NCBI RefSeq assembly: GCF_018398335.1
Contig: NZ_JAHBRX010000003.1
Span: forward strand, 93,598-157,597
Source: Chelatococcus sp. HY11
GTDB taxonomy: Bacteria; Pseudomonadota; Alphaproteobacteria; Rhizobiales; Beijerinckiaceae
Length of the DNA stretch: 64,000 nucleotides
Reading direction: 5' to 3'
Shown here: piece after piece, positions 11,933-21,609 of the stretch
Layout: every line of letters begins with the position of its first letter
Numbering within the stretch: position 1 is the first letter of the stretch
Program-made: the position numbers and the translations under genes
The notes under the pieces: model-generated
The model's database searches: none
What the model saw: the letters and a program-made list of their open reading frames with translations, nothing else
Told to the model about the DNA's origin: nothing

Positions 11933-12091
11933 GAGGTGTGGCTTGTCCGCTTTCTCGTTGAACTCGGACAATGTCCGATTTGCCGTTGCATGACAAGGTT
12001 TACGGACCAAATCTGTGGAAGCCGCAAAACGACCGTTTGCCGAACAGGCATTTTCCATTTCGGTGCAGCGTCCGCGCTGAGAGGTGAGTGA
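11933..12091. promoter_or_regulatory. Putative res site and divergent promoter region of the Tn3-family transposon
   Basis: The 159 bp between tnpR and tnpA hold several TGTCCG/CGGACA half-sites, including the pair CGGACAATGTCCG at 11966-11978. This layout is standard for resolvase binding sites I-III in Tn3-type elements, where TnpR also represses both genes. Exact subsites were not mapped. Confidence 0.5.
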
Positions 12092-15058
12092 ATGGCTCGA
12101 AGAGTATTGCTGAGCGAAACATGGTGGTGCCAGGTAACCACGATCCCGGATGAGGATAGGGAGATCGCCAAGCACTACACGCTGGACCAGTCGGATCTCG
12201 ATCTGGTCATGCGACAGAACAAGGCGTCGAATCGGCTGGGCCTGGCCTGCGTTCTGGCGATGCTGCGATTTCCAGGCCGACCACTCGCGGATGGTGAGAT
12301 CCTGCCTTCCGGCGTCTTGCGGTTCCTGGCGCGGCAGATCGGTGCCGATCATCGCGAGATCGACCGATATTTCGAACGTCCGCAGACACGCCGCGAGCAC
12401 CTCGCCCTGCTGTTCGAGAAAATGAAGATGCGCCCATTTGCGCCTTCGGACGTGAGGGCACTGACCGGCTGGCTGACGCCCGCGGCGCAAACCCTGCGCC
12501 GGGCCGATGTTTTGGCGGATATGGTTGTGGAGGAATTGCGACGCCGGCGAATTCTCCTGCCGGCGCGCGGAGCACTCGAAGCCATCATCCACGTTGCAAT
12601 CCGGCGCGGCATCCGCATCGCTCACCGGGCCTTGGCTGGCGGGCTCTTGGAAGGCCAGAAGCGTGACCTCGACAAACTTCTCGACCCGCGTGAGGGGACG
12701 AATGTGACCATCCTCGCGTGGGCCAGAACACCGGCATTGTCGCCTACCGCCATCAATCTCGACAGGATAGCCGAACGCGTTCAGTTTCTTCGGTCCCTGA
12801 ACCTGCCAATGGAACTGATGGAGCGCATTCCGGCCAAGGTTTTTGATGAACTCGCCGCGGAAGGGATGCGGATGAGCGCACAGCATTTACGCGACCTCAA
12901 CCCCGAACGCCGGCACACCGTGCTGGCTGCAACGGTCCTGCATCTTTCCCGCCATCTGACCGATTGCGCAATCGACGTGTTCAAGAAGCTAATCGGCGCC
13001 ATGACGCGGCGAGCCGACAATCAGGCGACCGCCCGCATCACCCGTTCGGTCCGGGAGGTTCAGAAGCCGCTGAAGGACGTTTCGAAAGTTTGCCATGCGA
13101 TCATAGAGGCCAGGCAGAAGGGCGAGGATATCGGCAGGTCGCTCGAAACGGTCATTCAATGGCCGATCTTCGCGACCAGTGTCCAGGCGGTCGACACGCT
13201 GATTGCCCCCGACAGCATCGACGGGAAAATCGAAATGCTCCAGCGCTATCCGACAATCCGGAAAATGGCGCCGGAATTCCTGTCGACGTTCGTGTTTCGT
13301 GGCCACGCCGTGGCGGCGAATCTCCTGCGCGCGCTATCCATGGTCGCCAATCTGTACCGCAAAGGGAAAAGAGCGATACCCGACAGAGCACCCATATTCT
13401 TTGCACCGAAAGGCTGGATGCCGCTCATCCTGCAGGATGGCAAGATCGATCGCAGGGCCTATGAACTCTGCCTGTTCAGCGAATTGAAACGCCGCCTCGA
13501 TGCCGGCGATGTCTGGGTGGAGGGCGCGAAGCGCTTCCAGTCCTTCGAGAGCTTCCTCATTCCCGCGCCGACATTCGAGTTGATGCGGGAGGAAGGTCCG
13601 CTTCCGGTCGCAGTCGATACCGATGTGGAAACCTATCTGAAGCAACAGCGCCAGACCTTGAACGACGGGTTGAGCGAGCTTTCCCGTCTAGCAGAAGCCG
13701 GTGAGCTCGACGATGTCGAACTGGCCGGCACGGGTTTCAGCGTCACGCCACACAAGGCCATGTTCCCGGACATCGCGAAGTCGCTGAAACCGAAGGTGGA
13801 AAACCGGCTGCCTGCCGTCCGCATCACCGACCTGCTGCTTGAGGTGGACGCCCGCACGGGATTTTCGAATGCGTTCACCCATCTGCGCACCGGGCGCACG
13901 GCCGACAACAAGCTTGCCCTGCTTACCGCCGTTCTGGCGGACGGCATCAATCTCGGACTCACCAGAATGGCGGATGTTTCCCCCGGGCTGACGATGCGCC
14001 AGCTCGCCTGGGTGCACGACTGGCATATCCGGGAGGAGGGTTACACCGGCGCGCATGCCATCCTTGTCAATGCCCAGAGGCAATTGCCTCTCGCGAAATT
14101 GTGGGGCGACGGAACCACCTCATCCTCGGACGGGCAGTATTTTCCGGCGGGAGGGCACGCCGAGGCGATCGGCGACCTCAACGCCCGCTATGGCCCTAAC
14201 CCCGGCGCGAAGTTCTATCGCTTCACCTCCGACCAGTATGGGGCGTTCCACATCATCGCTATGAACGCCAATGCGAGCGAGGCCATATACGTCCTCGACG
14301 GTCTGCTCTATCACGGCAGCGATCTCGCTATCGAAACCCACTATGTCGACACCGGCGGGGTCAGCGACATGAGTTTCGCTCTTTGCCATCTTGTCGGTTT
14401 CCAGCTCGTGCCCCGGTTGCGCGGCCTTAAGGATCGCCGGCTCTATCTCTTCCCGGGCGACGCGCCTCCCCAAAACCTCGCCCCGCTCTTCGGCGAACCC
14501 ATCAACATCGAGCGGATCAGGGCAAACTGGAATGACATCCTGCGTCTCGTCACGACGATCCGTTCCGGCCAGGTGCGGCCTTCGACCTTGCTGGCGAAAC
14601 TGTCCGCATTCCCGCGCCAAAACGGACTGGCGCTCGCGTTGCGCGACATTGGACGCATCAATCGATCCATCTTCCTGCCGCAATGGTGGCAGAACCCTGA
14701 AATGCGCAGGAACGCCACCGCAGGCCTCAACAAGAGCGAGGCCCAGAACACTCTGGCCCGGGCGCTGTTCTTCAATCGTCTCGGAGAGCTGCGGGACAGA
14801 ACCTTCGAGAGCCAGTTCTACAGGGCGTCCGGGCTGAACCTGCTCATCAACGCGATCGTTTACTGGAACACGCTCTATCTCGAACCAACGTTTGCCGAAC
14901 TCAATCGCGAAGGCATTGCAACGCCGGCCGACGTGATCAAGCACATCACGCCGCTCGGATGGCAGCATATCAGCCTCACCGGCGACTACAACTGGACCCC
15001 GACTGACAGTCTCGACCTAAGGCCGCTTCGGCGAGAGACGTCGATGCTGGCCGCTTGA
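12092..15058 (+). CDS. tnpA: Tn3-family transposase TnpA
   Basis: A 988-residue DDE transposase, the usual size for Tn3 TnpA. The N-terminal DUF4158-like region (TIPDEDREIAKHYTLDQSDL) is followed by the catalytic domain. That domain contains KLWGDGTTSSSDGQYF (first D) near residue 675, DLAIETHYVDTGGVSD (second D) near residue 750, and the C-terminal NKSEAQNTLARALFFNRLGE with the glutamate near residue 885. It promotes replicative transposition. The ATG is preceded by GAGAGGTGAGTGA. Intact. Confidence 0.93.
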   Translation: MARRVLLSETWWCQVTTIPDEDREIAKHYTLDQSDLDLVMRQNKASNRLGLACVLAMLRFPGRPLADGEILPSGVLRFLARQIGADHREIDRYFERPQTRREHLALLFEKMKMRPFAPSDVRALTGWLTPAAQTLRRADVLADMVVEELRRRRILLPARGALEAIIHVAIRRGIRIAHRALAGGLLEGQKRDLDKLLDPREGTNVTILAWARTPALSPTAINLDRIAERVQFLRSLNLPMELMERIPAKVFDELAAEGMRMSAQHLRDLNPERRHTVLAATVLHLSRHLTDCAIDVFKKLIGAMTRRADNQATARITRSVREVQKPLKDVSKVCHAIIEARQKGEDIGRSLETVIQWPIFATSVQAVDTLIAPDSIDGKIEMLQRYPTIRKMAPEFLSTFVFRGHAVAANLLRALSMVANLYRKGKRAIPDRAPIFFAPKGWMPLILQDGKIDRRAYELCLFSELKRRLDAGDVWVEGAKRFQSFESFLIPAPTFELMREEGPLPVAVDTDVETYLKQQRQTLNDGLSELSRLAEAGELDDVELAGTGFSVTPHKAMFPDIAKSLKPKVENRLPAVRITDLLLEVDARTGFSNAFTHLRTGRTADNKLALLTAVLADGINLGLTRMADVSPGLTMRQLAWVHDWHIREEGYTGAHAILVNAQRQLPLAKLWGDGTTSSSDGQYFPAGGHAEAIGDLNARYGPNPGAKFYRFTSDQYGAFHIIAMNANASEAIYVLDGLLYHGSDLAIETHYVDTGGVSDMSFALCHLVGFQLVPRLRGLKDRRLYLFPGDAPPQNLAPLFGEPINIERIRANWNDILRLVTTIRSGQVRPSTLLAKLSAFPRQNGLALALRDIGRINRSIFLPQWWQNPEMRRNATAGLNKSEAQNTLARALFFNRLGELRDRTFESQFYRASGLNLLINAIVYWNTLYLEPTFAELNREGIATPADVIKHITPLGWQHISLTGDYNWTPTDSLDLRPLRRETSMLAA

Positions 15059-15112
15059 TCACTATATGTTCTCGAATGTCGGACAGATTCACCACTTTCG
15101 TGTCGTGACGCC

Positions 15113-15222
15113 TACATCGCCGACGTGCTCGCAAGGATCGTCAACGGCCATCCAAACAGCCAAATCGACGATCTCCTGCCTTGGGCCTATATCGCCGCTT
15201 CCGAGATCAAGGCCGTGGCCTG
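15113..15222 (+). pseudogene. IS66-family transposase (TnpC), C-terminal tail
   Basis: In frame from the transposon edge it reads YIADVLARIVNGHPNSQIDD then LLPWAYIAASEIKAVA and a stop, the conserved end of IS66 TnpC proteins. Everything upstream has been replaced by the Tn3-family element. It overlaps the 3' end of the ClpP-like gene on the other strand. Confidence 0.7.
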
Positions 15223-15870
15223 AGAACACCGCTTACCCTCTTTCGGCTCAATCCACCGCATCTCGCCAGGACCGAACTCACTGGCCACGCCCATTAGACG
15301 CGCATCGACGCCCATTTTAGCAACGTACAAAGCTAGCGCGGCAGTGAGCCGCTGAGTTCGATCTAGATCATTCCCTGTGAACAGGGTTTCCGTTGGCGCC
15401 TGGAAAGCGCTGGGCAGATAAAACCGGTGAAAACCGAGTTTACTGTCTGGATCCAGGCTTCGTTCCACACCTCCCAAGAACGCGTATGCGCAAGCCGACG
15501 CACATTCACCCGGCGTACGCTTCGTGACATCTCCAGAACTCCACATTCGTTTCATGTCGGGCACCAACGCATCCGCACCCACCTCGGTGGCCATCTTTTT
15601 GGACCGGATCATCTCCCCTAATTTTAGACCTGCGCTGAGAGACCCTCCTGGTGAGTTAAGTCTGATCCGGTAAGCTTGGAACTCAGATGACTTGAAAAAT
15701 CTCTCGAAGTCGTCCGGCGTGCTTTCGACGATCTCACCAGTGGCCTGAATAAATTCGCACGTCCGGCACGCCTCATCGCTCCCACCCTTCGAGAACTTCA
15801 TTGGCTCCGCAACGGCAGCAAAGGACAGGCAGCATAGTAGCGCCCCCACTAACCTCACCAAGAACGTCAT
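15187..15870 (-). CDS. Exported ClpP/crotonase-fold protein, probably 3'-truncated
   Basis: A 227-residue frame beginning with a clear signal peptide (MTFLVRLVGALLCCLSFAAV, then AEP). The mature part shows the ClpP/SppA-like pattern: RLNSPGGSLSAGLKLGEMIR (oxyanion-loop glycines) near residue 73 and GECASACAYAFLGG near residue 118, where the serine would be the nucleophile. Such periplasmic proteins are often annotated as hypothetical ClpP-like. The last ~14 residues (RCSQATALISEAAI) are antisense to the IS66 tail, so the true C-terminus was probably lost when that element arrived. Confidence 0.65.
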   Translation of the reverse strand: MTFLVRLVGALLCCLSFAAVAEPMKFSKGGSDEACRTCEFIQATGEIVESTPDDFERFFKSSEFQAYRIRLNSPGGSLSAGLKLGEMIRSKKMATEVGADALVPDMKRMWSSGDVTKRTPGECASACAYAFLGGVERSLDPDSKLGFHRFYLPSAFQAPTETLFTGNDLDRTQRLTAALALYVAKMGVDARLMGVASEFGPGEMRWIEPKEGKRCSQATALISEAAI

Positions 15871-17049
15871 AGAACCTGCCCCTAACCCATGCTTGCGCGA
15901 ATCTACCCGACTTCTTCAAGCCAGTTCAACACGGTATCCGCATTGCAGAACGTTGCCTGAATCTCCATTTCACACACCATCCTCGTACAATCTGTTGTTG
16001 CACAAATGTTACACGAAGCTTATGGGAAAACTGTGCGCATCACTGATGATCGCTAGAGCTCAAACACAGATCTAAGCACGCGCTAGAACGAGCAGGGAAG
16101 CTCACTGAGCAGCATCCGATCGCTTCGACGTGCACAGATAGCGCTCAAGCAGGGACGCGTCTTACAGAGCGTTTGCAAGCTTTCCAGAAATACAGCTTCC
16201 AAGCGATCCCCAAAGCCAGAAAGGCCGGCATGCAACGGTTTGAGCTAAGGCAGGCCAAGAGAACACACCGGATCGAGAGACATAGGCTCACATATAGCGG
16301 CACACAAAACCGATGCCGGAGAAATCGAGAGACGACAGCAGAGGAGGCTGAGAGCCGGAGTATCTTTGAGGGAGAGAACGCCTGGTGGGATATCCGGGTG
16401 TGAAAGGGTAGGGAGAGCCGGTGAGGGGAGAGGGAAGGTGATGCGAGAGGTGGGAGTGGGGACACAAGAGGGGTGGTGAGATAGCTGGGGGAGCGGCACA
16501 TCCATGACTTCCCACAAACCACCATAACCTTCCTTGGCTAACCAGAACCGGAACAGTCCACCTTCACCAGGCCAAGGGGTCTCGTTTCCCCAGGCCACCA
16601 AGGAAGGTCTTCCAAAACCAGGCCACCAAGACCCAGAGCCGGAATGAGGAGCTTTCTCTCTCACCCCTCTCACAGCCACACAGACCCGTGGACCGGGGTC
16701 TCATTCCTACACCAAAGCAACCGTGACCCTGTTCCGGAAGAGGTCTCAAAGGCGATGATCCGGCATACAAGCTTTCTCCGAAGAAACAAACGCTGCACGG
16801 CCAACAGCCGAGTTCCGGATAGCCGCTATAGCCTAGTTTACATTCCAGCATCCGCGGCAAGATCGTCGGAATTTCGTCACAACACCGGACTGTCTTTGAG
16901 TTGCCGCACATATGCGTCACCCTCACCACCGGAGTTCGCGCTGATCACGACTATGAATCGATGCGCGGTCTTTGATTCCGGATTTGAATTGGACGATGGA
17001 GATCTGCGGTGGGAGATTGGGACCGTCTTCAGCCGTGGATTTTGCCATG
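15871..17049. other. Gene-poor stretch with strong strand asymmetry
   Basis: No convincing gene was found in 1.18 kb. Roughly 16380-16500 is very purine-rich on the plus strand (long G/A runs), and 16500-16720 then becomes C-rich, with the short repeat CCAGGCCACCAAG at about 16588 and 16618. Open frames here encode proline/serine-rich low-complexity sequence and look spurious. It may be noncoding or decayed DNA. Confidence 0.5.
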
Positions 17050-17313
17050 CCGGAACCGTCTATCCAATATCTTGTCCTGGAGAGGACGGACGCGGCGCAC
17101 AACATCGCCCGTTACTATGTCCTGTCTCTTGAGCCGACGCTCTTCGCCGAGATGGCCCTTGTGCGCCGATGGGGCCGGATCGGGCGAGCGGGCGGACATC
17201 GCGTGGAATTTCACGAAACGCAAGCCGGCGCGACAGAGGCCTTGCAGACATGGCTCAAGCGGAAGCTGCGGCGTTCTTATAGGCTAACCGGAGCCTCGAA
17301 GAGGCCAGCTTGA
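17050..17313 (+). CDS. WGR domain-containing protein
   Basis: An 87-residue protein made of a single WGR domain: YLVLERTDAAHNIARYYVLS, then VRRWGRIGRAGGHRVEFHE, then a C-terminal ALQTWLKRKLRRSYR helix. WGR domains occur in PARPs and in stand-alone bacterial proteins and bind nucleic acid ends or nicks in the eukaryotic enzymes; the role of the bacterial single-domain form is unknown. The start ATG at 17050 fits the domain border; an upstream ATG at 16972 would add unrelated residues. It stands alone upstream of the diverged HUH-like gene cluster. Confidence 0.75.
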   Translation, partial: PEPSIQYLVLERTDAAHNIARYYVLSLEPTLFAEMALVRRWGRIGRAGGHRVEFHETQAGATEALQTWLKRKLRRSYRLTGASKRPA

Positions 17314-17436
17314 CGCTCCCGTCCCGCTAGGCCGAAGACCGGAAAGCTGCTCAAGCCCGATCTAATCATCGGGTTCGCCCGTGCAGCACCGGGTGTTGCG
17401 GCAGCGACATCCTATTCGACACCACCAGGACCTTCT

Positions 17437-18129
17437 TCAGTCCGCCGATTCCTGCGTCCTCCGTCTCGCCCTCTCCAGGCGCTGTTTGAACGCCCCGGGC
17501 TGAATCACGAAGCAATCCTCAACCCTCGCCACCTGCCGCGCATATGAGGCTTGCTTCGCGGCATATTCCCCGAGAGGCGGTGTGTTTGAGCCGGACACGA
17601 CAGTCCGGCAATTGATCGAGCCTGTGCGCATCTTTCCGCGATGCTTGACCTCGATATAACGGGGCAGCACCGACGGCAACATGGACGCCTGATCCTTCCC
17701 GACCAACCAGAAGGACGAAATGAACAGGCGTGTGCCGTGGACCTTTCGTTTCTCGGGAAAAGGGGTGGCAAAGTCGATGAAGGCTGCCACCTTCGGCAGG
17801 CGCGAGGCTGGAACTGAATCGTTACCAAAGAGCCTGGTGCAGACCTCGCGGTAGAACGCGTTGAATGCTCTCATGCGTGAACGCGCAATCGGTTCGGTCC
17901 AGCAGATATCTTCGAATGAGATAATCACACAGAAGAGTTCCTTCTCATCTTCCGCTTGCGCAGGGCTCTCCAAAAGCCTCAGCAGATTGTCGATGCCGCA
18001 TCGGAGCAACAGATGCGCATCTGGATCGGCTTGGCCTGTGCTACGACGACGACCTCCAAGAGTTGCACGGGACGGAGGAGCGGCCGACCGCCGCACCACT
18101 GGAACCCCGCCGACGAACTCAACTGTCAT
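17437..18129 (-). CDS. Member 1 of a four-gene diverged family (HUH-like fold suspected, catalytic motif lost)
   Basis: A 230-residue protein without a family I can name. Its core aligns by eye with the genes at 18715, 20643 and 21610: FCVIISF, FYREVCTRLFGND, LPKVAAFIDF, then RLFISSFWLV in the place of the NIHIHSVWAV motif of the 21610 protein. It ends with a CFVIQPG segment and a basic tail. Both motif histidines are absent, so if the family is HUH-type this copy is catalytically dead. The ATG at 18129 is preceded by AAGGA at a 9-bp distance. Basic residues at the C-terminus suggest nucleic acid contact (inference). Confidence 0.55.
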   Translation of the reverse strand: MTVEFVGGVPVVRRSAAPPSRATLGGRRRSTGQADPDAHLLLRCGIDNLLRLLESPAQAEDEKELFCVIISFEDICWTEPIARSRMRAFNAFYREVCTRLFGNDSVPASRLPKVAAFIDFATPFPEKRKVHGTRLFISSFWLVGKDQASMLPSVLPRYIEVKHRGKMRTGSINCRTVVSGSNTPPLGEYAAKQASYARQVARVEDCFVIQPGAFKQRLERARRRTQESAD

Positions 18130-18714
18130 ATTGCAATGTCCTTCTCCTGTTCTCTGATCTAGTGGTTCTTCCCATGCGAGTCTCTCTTCTGCAGGAAGCG
18201 AGCGTTCTGACCCGCCCACTCTTCGCGTTCCTCGGCTGTAAAGATTCGGACTACACCATGATCGCTGCTATCAAGGCTGGTGACCCCCACCCATTTGTTA
18301 GCGGAAACCCCGAGTTTCTTGATCCACGTTTTCTTCATGTATCTGTGTTGTTCTGGTCTTGCGTGTTTATGAACGATCATACGTCTTCCTTTGCTGATGA
18401 TCTACAAATTTATTTAGTGCAACTTTCGTCGTTAGACGAGAACATATCGATATTATTTTTATCATCATCACTTACTATCTTTTTTTGCCGCGGGATGGAC
18501 ATAACGACCATCTCGCACTGCAAATACCAAAGGTATATTGCCTTCTTCCCACTCAGGCATTTTTTAGGGGCCCGATCGCTACCGACTTTATAGTCCCGCC
18601 ATATCCGGCCCCCTCCCCCAAGGGCGAGCGGGGCTCGTCTGTAGCAAAGGCTAGCGTCTTTTGAGAAGGTGTGCCGGCAGAAACGGCTGCTGCACAGGGA
18701 CGATACATCGCGGC
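18130..18714. other. Intergenic, AT-rich in the middle, no gene seen
   Basis: 585 bp between two members of the diverged family. The part around 18380-18530 is markedly AT-rich, with T-runs (TATTATTTTTATCATC) unlike the GC-rich surroundings. No frame shows a recognisable protein and no strong hairpin terminator was spotted. It probably holds the promoter of the 17437 gene and the 3' untranslated end of the 18715 gene. Confidence 0.4.
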
Positions 18715-19332
18715 TCAGGACAGCCGGTCTCCCATAAGATCGCCTTCCAGCGACCGGTAGAGCTGCGACCAGGCGCATTCTCCAGACATTCTGGCGGCGG
18801 CACCGGTTATATCCGCGACCTCCCGATCAACATCATCAAGGTCCAGGATGAAGGCAAACTCCGCAAGCGGGTTCTCGGACCAAAGAACGTGCCATGCCGA
18901 TGTCCTACCCCACTCGTCGTCGATCGCATCCCAATGGGAGGGTAGCCAAAAGATACCTTCCATCCTGATGCCCCACCCTTCATCCGTCCTGTCCACGATA
19001 AAAACGTCCATGACAGGTCGTGCAGCCCCAGGGGTTGCTCCTGAAGCCATGAGCCATCGCTTCACAAGCTCCAAATGAAACCACAATGCGACATTGTCGA
19101 GCAAAGCTGGACCCTCAGCCCTGACGATCGCGGCCCTTTCTCCCGGTGAATTGCAGGGACCGATAAAATAGCGCAGCTCCTGCGCGCCAACTCCAAAGAT
19201 TATCTGTTTGGTGATCGACTCCGGGTACTCTGCAGCCAGGCTGTGATATTTGCAAATCAGCCTCTCCTGCAGAGATTCTACGGATGAATGTGAGGTGTTA
19301 AAACTAATTTTCTTATTTTCATATAGCTTCAT
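18715..19332 (-). CDS. Member 2 of the four-gene diverged family (hypothetical)
   Basis: A 205-residue hypothetical protein. The central segment LELVKRWLMASG, ARPVMDVFIVD, then GIRMEGIFWLPSHWDAID lines up with the core of the 21610 protein (CRLALGK, VPRVVALID, NIHIHSVWAV), though identity is low and the histidines are replaced. The N-terminus is lysine- and asparagine-rich and low in GC. The ATG at 19332 is chosen because GGAGAAG sits 3 bp before it; a TTG at 19344 would place that sequence inside the gene. Membership in the family is the weakest of the four. Confidence 0.5.
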   Translation of the reverse strand: MKLYENKKISFNTSHSSVESLQERLICKYHSLAAEYPESITKQIIFGVGAQELRYFIGPCNSPGERAAIVRAEGPALLDNVALWFHLELVKRWLMASGATPGAARPVMDVFIVDRTDEGWGIRMEGIFWLPSHWDAIDDEWGRTSAWHVLWSENPLAEFAFILDLDDVDREVADITGAAARMSGECAWSQLYRSLEGDLMGDRLS

Positions 19333-19906
19333 TTTCTTCTCCAATGATTAAATCCAAAATTTGTGAATCGAATTATTTATTCATATACGTTTGTTTTACA
19401 AATGCATCGATGCGAATCGAGAATGGATAATTCGGGATAGTACTGTCGCAGTATGGGCTGCGTCCCTGAACGGCTATGTCATGTTAACCTCTCCCTACCC
19501 TATACATCTACGCGCGGTGATATGCCTCGCACTACATTACCAACGAAAAGCTCAATGGTCGGAAAATCGCGTATGAGCAAAAACACATATTTTATTTCCG
19601 GCAATTTCTTGGGTATTTCCGCCAACCAGATTTTATTTCCTTGATCCGGATGGACAGATTGGCTCAAATCCAGTGATCTCCGGGCAATCTTCCACGACAA
19701 TCCGCCGCACGTCTCCAAAAATAATTTTCGCTTCTCATAAGGCGGAGGATTTTCCTTGGAAATAAACCCGATTTTCCGGAAATACAGCTGCTTCTTCCGG
19801 TGCGTCACGGATTTTGACGCTGGCACGGTCCCCGATGATCGTTCTGGCAATCAAAACACGACGAGCAATTTCGCCGCGCTGAGATTTTGCCGTTAGAAAC
19901 TGCCGT
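19333..19906. other. Intergenic, no gene seen
   Basis: 574 bp, AT-rich next to the 18715 start (19333-19400) and of mixed composition after that. Short frames exist on both strands but lack ribosome binding sites and recognisable sequence. The segment 19600-19850 contains repeated TTTCCGG/CCGGAAA-like words, which may be chance. Confidence 0.35.
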
Positions 19907-20212
19907 TCAAGAAGTTATCTGCACCAAAATCGGGCCGATTTTCAGACCCCGATTCCGACGGAAAAACGACGTGTTGCACATCGTCGTCCATATCGACATT
20001 TCCAGGCGCCGCAGGAGGACAAGCCCTCCAGCACGGCGAACCTGCACACTCAATGCCTGGATCTCGCCCGAGCGGTTGCATTCTTCAGTCAGGCGATGGT
20101 AGTAGCCTTGCAGCTTCAATGAGAAGCGACGCTGGGCCTCTTGAGCCGAAGGCGGATCGGATGGGGTGCCTCGATCCGTAGAATTTGAATTTTTAACGAT
20201 TTCTGTAGCCAT
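19907..20212 (-). CDS. Small hypothetical protein
   Basis: A 101-residue protein starting MATEIVKNSNSTDRG. AGAGGA lies a few bases before the ATG, a good ribosome binding site. The middle (AQEAQRRFSLKLQGYYHRLT, then EECNRSGEIQALSVQVRRAG) is predicted to be helical and possibly coiled; no family is recognised. Same strand as the diverged HUH-like genes on either side and probably part of the same cluster. Confidence 0.45.
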   Translation of the reverse strand: MATEIVKNSNSTDRGTPSDPPSAQEAQRRFSLKLQGYYHRLTEECNRSGEIQALSVQVRRAGGLVLLRRLEMSIWTTMCNTSFFRRNRGLKIGPILVQITS

Positions 20213-20642
20213 GTTTATCCTCTTACTGCTGGCCATTGTAATAATTAAGGTATTTTCGGCGCGTGAACGCCTGTTGTTCGACCGCTTCCCACGACAAGGA
20301 GGCAGGCCCAAGCAGATGCTTGGGATAATAATCGATCGATTTCTTGCGTTCTTTGTGTATTTTTCGACATTTCTCTATTACTTTTGTCATAAAAAACTCT
20401 CTCAGTATTTTTGATATTTCCATCATCAGAGTCCCCATCGGTTTGGTTTCGGCGTGATCGCTTGGCGGTGGATTGCCAGCCCACCTCCGTCAAAAACATG
20501 TGGTGATATCTCGTCAGCTCATCTGATCCTCCTGTTTCCTTGTTCTCATCGCAGAGCCGCCCGCGACCTAAGATGGGTGAGGCCACGTCGGCAGAGCCCC
20601 AAACGGAGGCTCATCGACGATGATAATCAAGCAACGCGCCAT
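20213..20642. other. Intergenic, no gene seen
   Basis: 430 bp between the small 19907 gene and the 20643 gene. The part 20213-20440 is AT-rich (TTGTGTATTTTTCGACATTT) and probably contains the promoter of the 19907 gene. Nothing else was recognised. Confidence 0.35.
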
Positions 20643-21281
20643 TTACGGCGTGTTCGCAGCCTGCATCTGATATGTGACGGAGCGGTCCAGTTTCCTCTTG
20701 CTCTTCTTTCTGCCTTGAGACTTGGGCCGGGGGTAGATTACGCAGGTCCGTGCGAAGTCGCATGTCGTGCGCGTGTGGTACAGGTCTTCCAGGATTGACT
20801 GAGCCACGTCTGCAATGGCGTTATCGGCGATGGGAGACACCTCGACTTGGCGAATTCCCCGTCTCCTACAGCCCACAGATCCGGCTAATTTATTCACGAT
20901 GCGGGAAAATCGATCGACATACCCCGCACTCACGACCCACAACGAGCGGATGTGGACATGCTGGGCACCGACATCTCTTCTGGCGAGCCAATCGGACCTG
21001 CCAGCGTCGATCACAAAGCATGCCCGAGGCCTCATATGATCAAGGGCGACAGACGACTTTCGGCCCAGAATCGCCCTGCATACGCGATCGAAAAATGCCC
21101 CTCCGGCATCCATACGAGCGACGGACGCATCCCCGGAGCGTGGCCCTCCTTCAAAGAAGATCCTGACCTCAACGAATCGGCTGTCTTTATGGGATCCGGC
21201 ATCGAAATGCGGGCCGGCGAAGAACTCTATAATATCATCTTGCGACTGATACTTATCAGAAAATTTTGTTACTGTATCCAT
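20643..21281 (-). CDS. Member 3 of the four-gene diverged family (HUH-like, motif shifted)
   Basis: A 212-residue protein. Visible blocks shared with the 21610 protein: RFVEVRIFF, FFDRVCRAILGRK, MRPRACFVIDAG, QHVHIRSLWVV and a final CVIYPRPK followed by a lysine/arginine-rich tail. The HxH-like motif reads HVHIR where the 21610 protein has NIHIH, so only one histidine is aligned, although an H-V-H triad exists two residues earlier. AGAGG lies 7 bp upstream of the ATG. No tyrosine-lysine motif equivalent to YARK is obvious. Function unknown; HUH-type ancestry is inferred. Confidence 0.55.
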   Translation of the reverse strand: MDTVTKFSDKYQSQDDIIEFFAGPHFDAGSHKDSRFVEVRIFFEGGPRSGDASVARMDAGGAFFDRVCRAILGRKSSVALDHMRPRACFVIDAGRSDWLARRDVGAQHVHIRSLWVVSAGYVDRFSRIVNKLAGSVGCRRRGIRQVEVSPIADNAIADVAQSILEDLYHTRTTCDFARTCVIYPRPKSQGRKKSKRKLDRSVTYQMQAANTP

Positions 21282-21609
21282 TAATAACCTCTAATATGCA
21301 ATTATACATCGCGCCTTCCAATATTGTCAAGCCCAATTGAACTGAAATACAAATAATCGGAATTCTTTCTGAAATATGCCTCCAACAACACTCTATGGCC
21401 GATCCGCCCGAGCCCCTAGCTGATTGGCCTATACTAACTCACGAACAACCTTATTATGCTTCTTGATTCGGCATTCGGCAAATTGTAAATTGATATATTA
21501 TTGTTGTTTTCTATCACTAACCTAGTCGATCGAGGAAGAATGACATCTATCGGAAGTAAATGCCCGTTCTATACCTACGAATTGCCTTCTACCATCCGAT
21601 GCAACCGCC
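21282..21609. other. Intergenic, AT-rich
   Basis: 328 bp with low GC (AATTATACATCGCG, AATTGTAAATTGATATATTA). It lies upstream of the 20643 gene and presumably holds its promoter. No gene or strong hairpin recognised. Confidence 0.35.

Larger units (their letters stand above)
11295..15112 (+). mobile_element. Tn3-family transposon (tnpR-tnpA, no cargo)
   Basis: Bounded by long inverted repeats: GGCGTCACGACACGAAAGTG then ATGAATCTGTCCGAC from 11295, and the matching complement ending at 15112. The match extends for almost 50 bp with a few mismatches. It carries only a resolvase and a transposase on opposite strands with a putative res site between them, 3818 bp in total. No 5-bp target duplication is present at the ends, so at least one flank has been rearranged. 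Confidence 0.85.

Noticed and set aside
11351..12886. A 511-codon minus-strand frame containing the resolvase
   Set aside because: Only the last 193 codons are resolvase; the rest is antisense to tnpA with no family resemblance. The start at 11932 was used.
16145..16929. Overlapping minus-strand frames in the skewed region
   Set aside because: Translations are proline/serine/leucine low-complexity and follow from the base skew; no ribosome binding sites.
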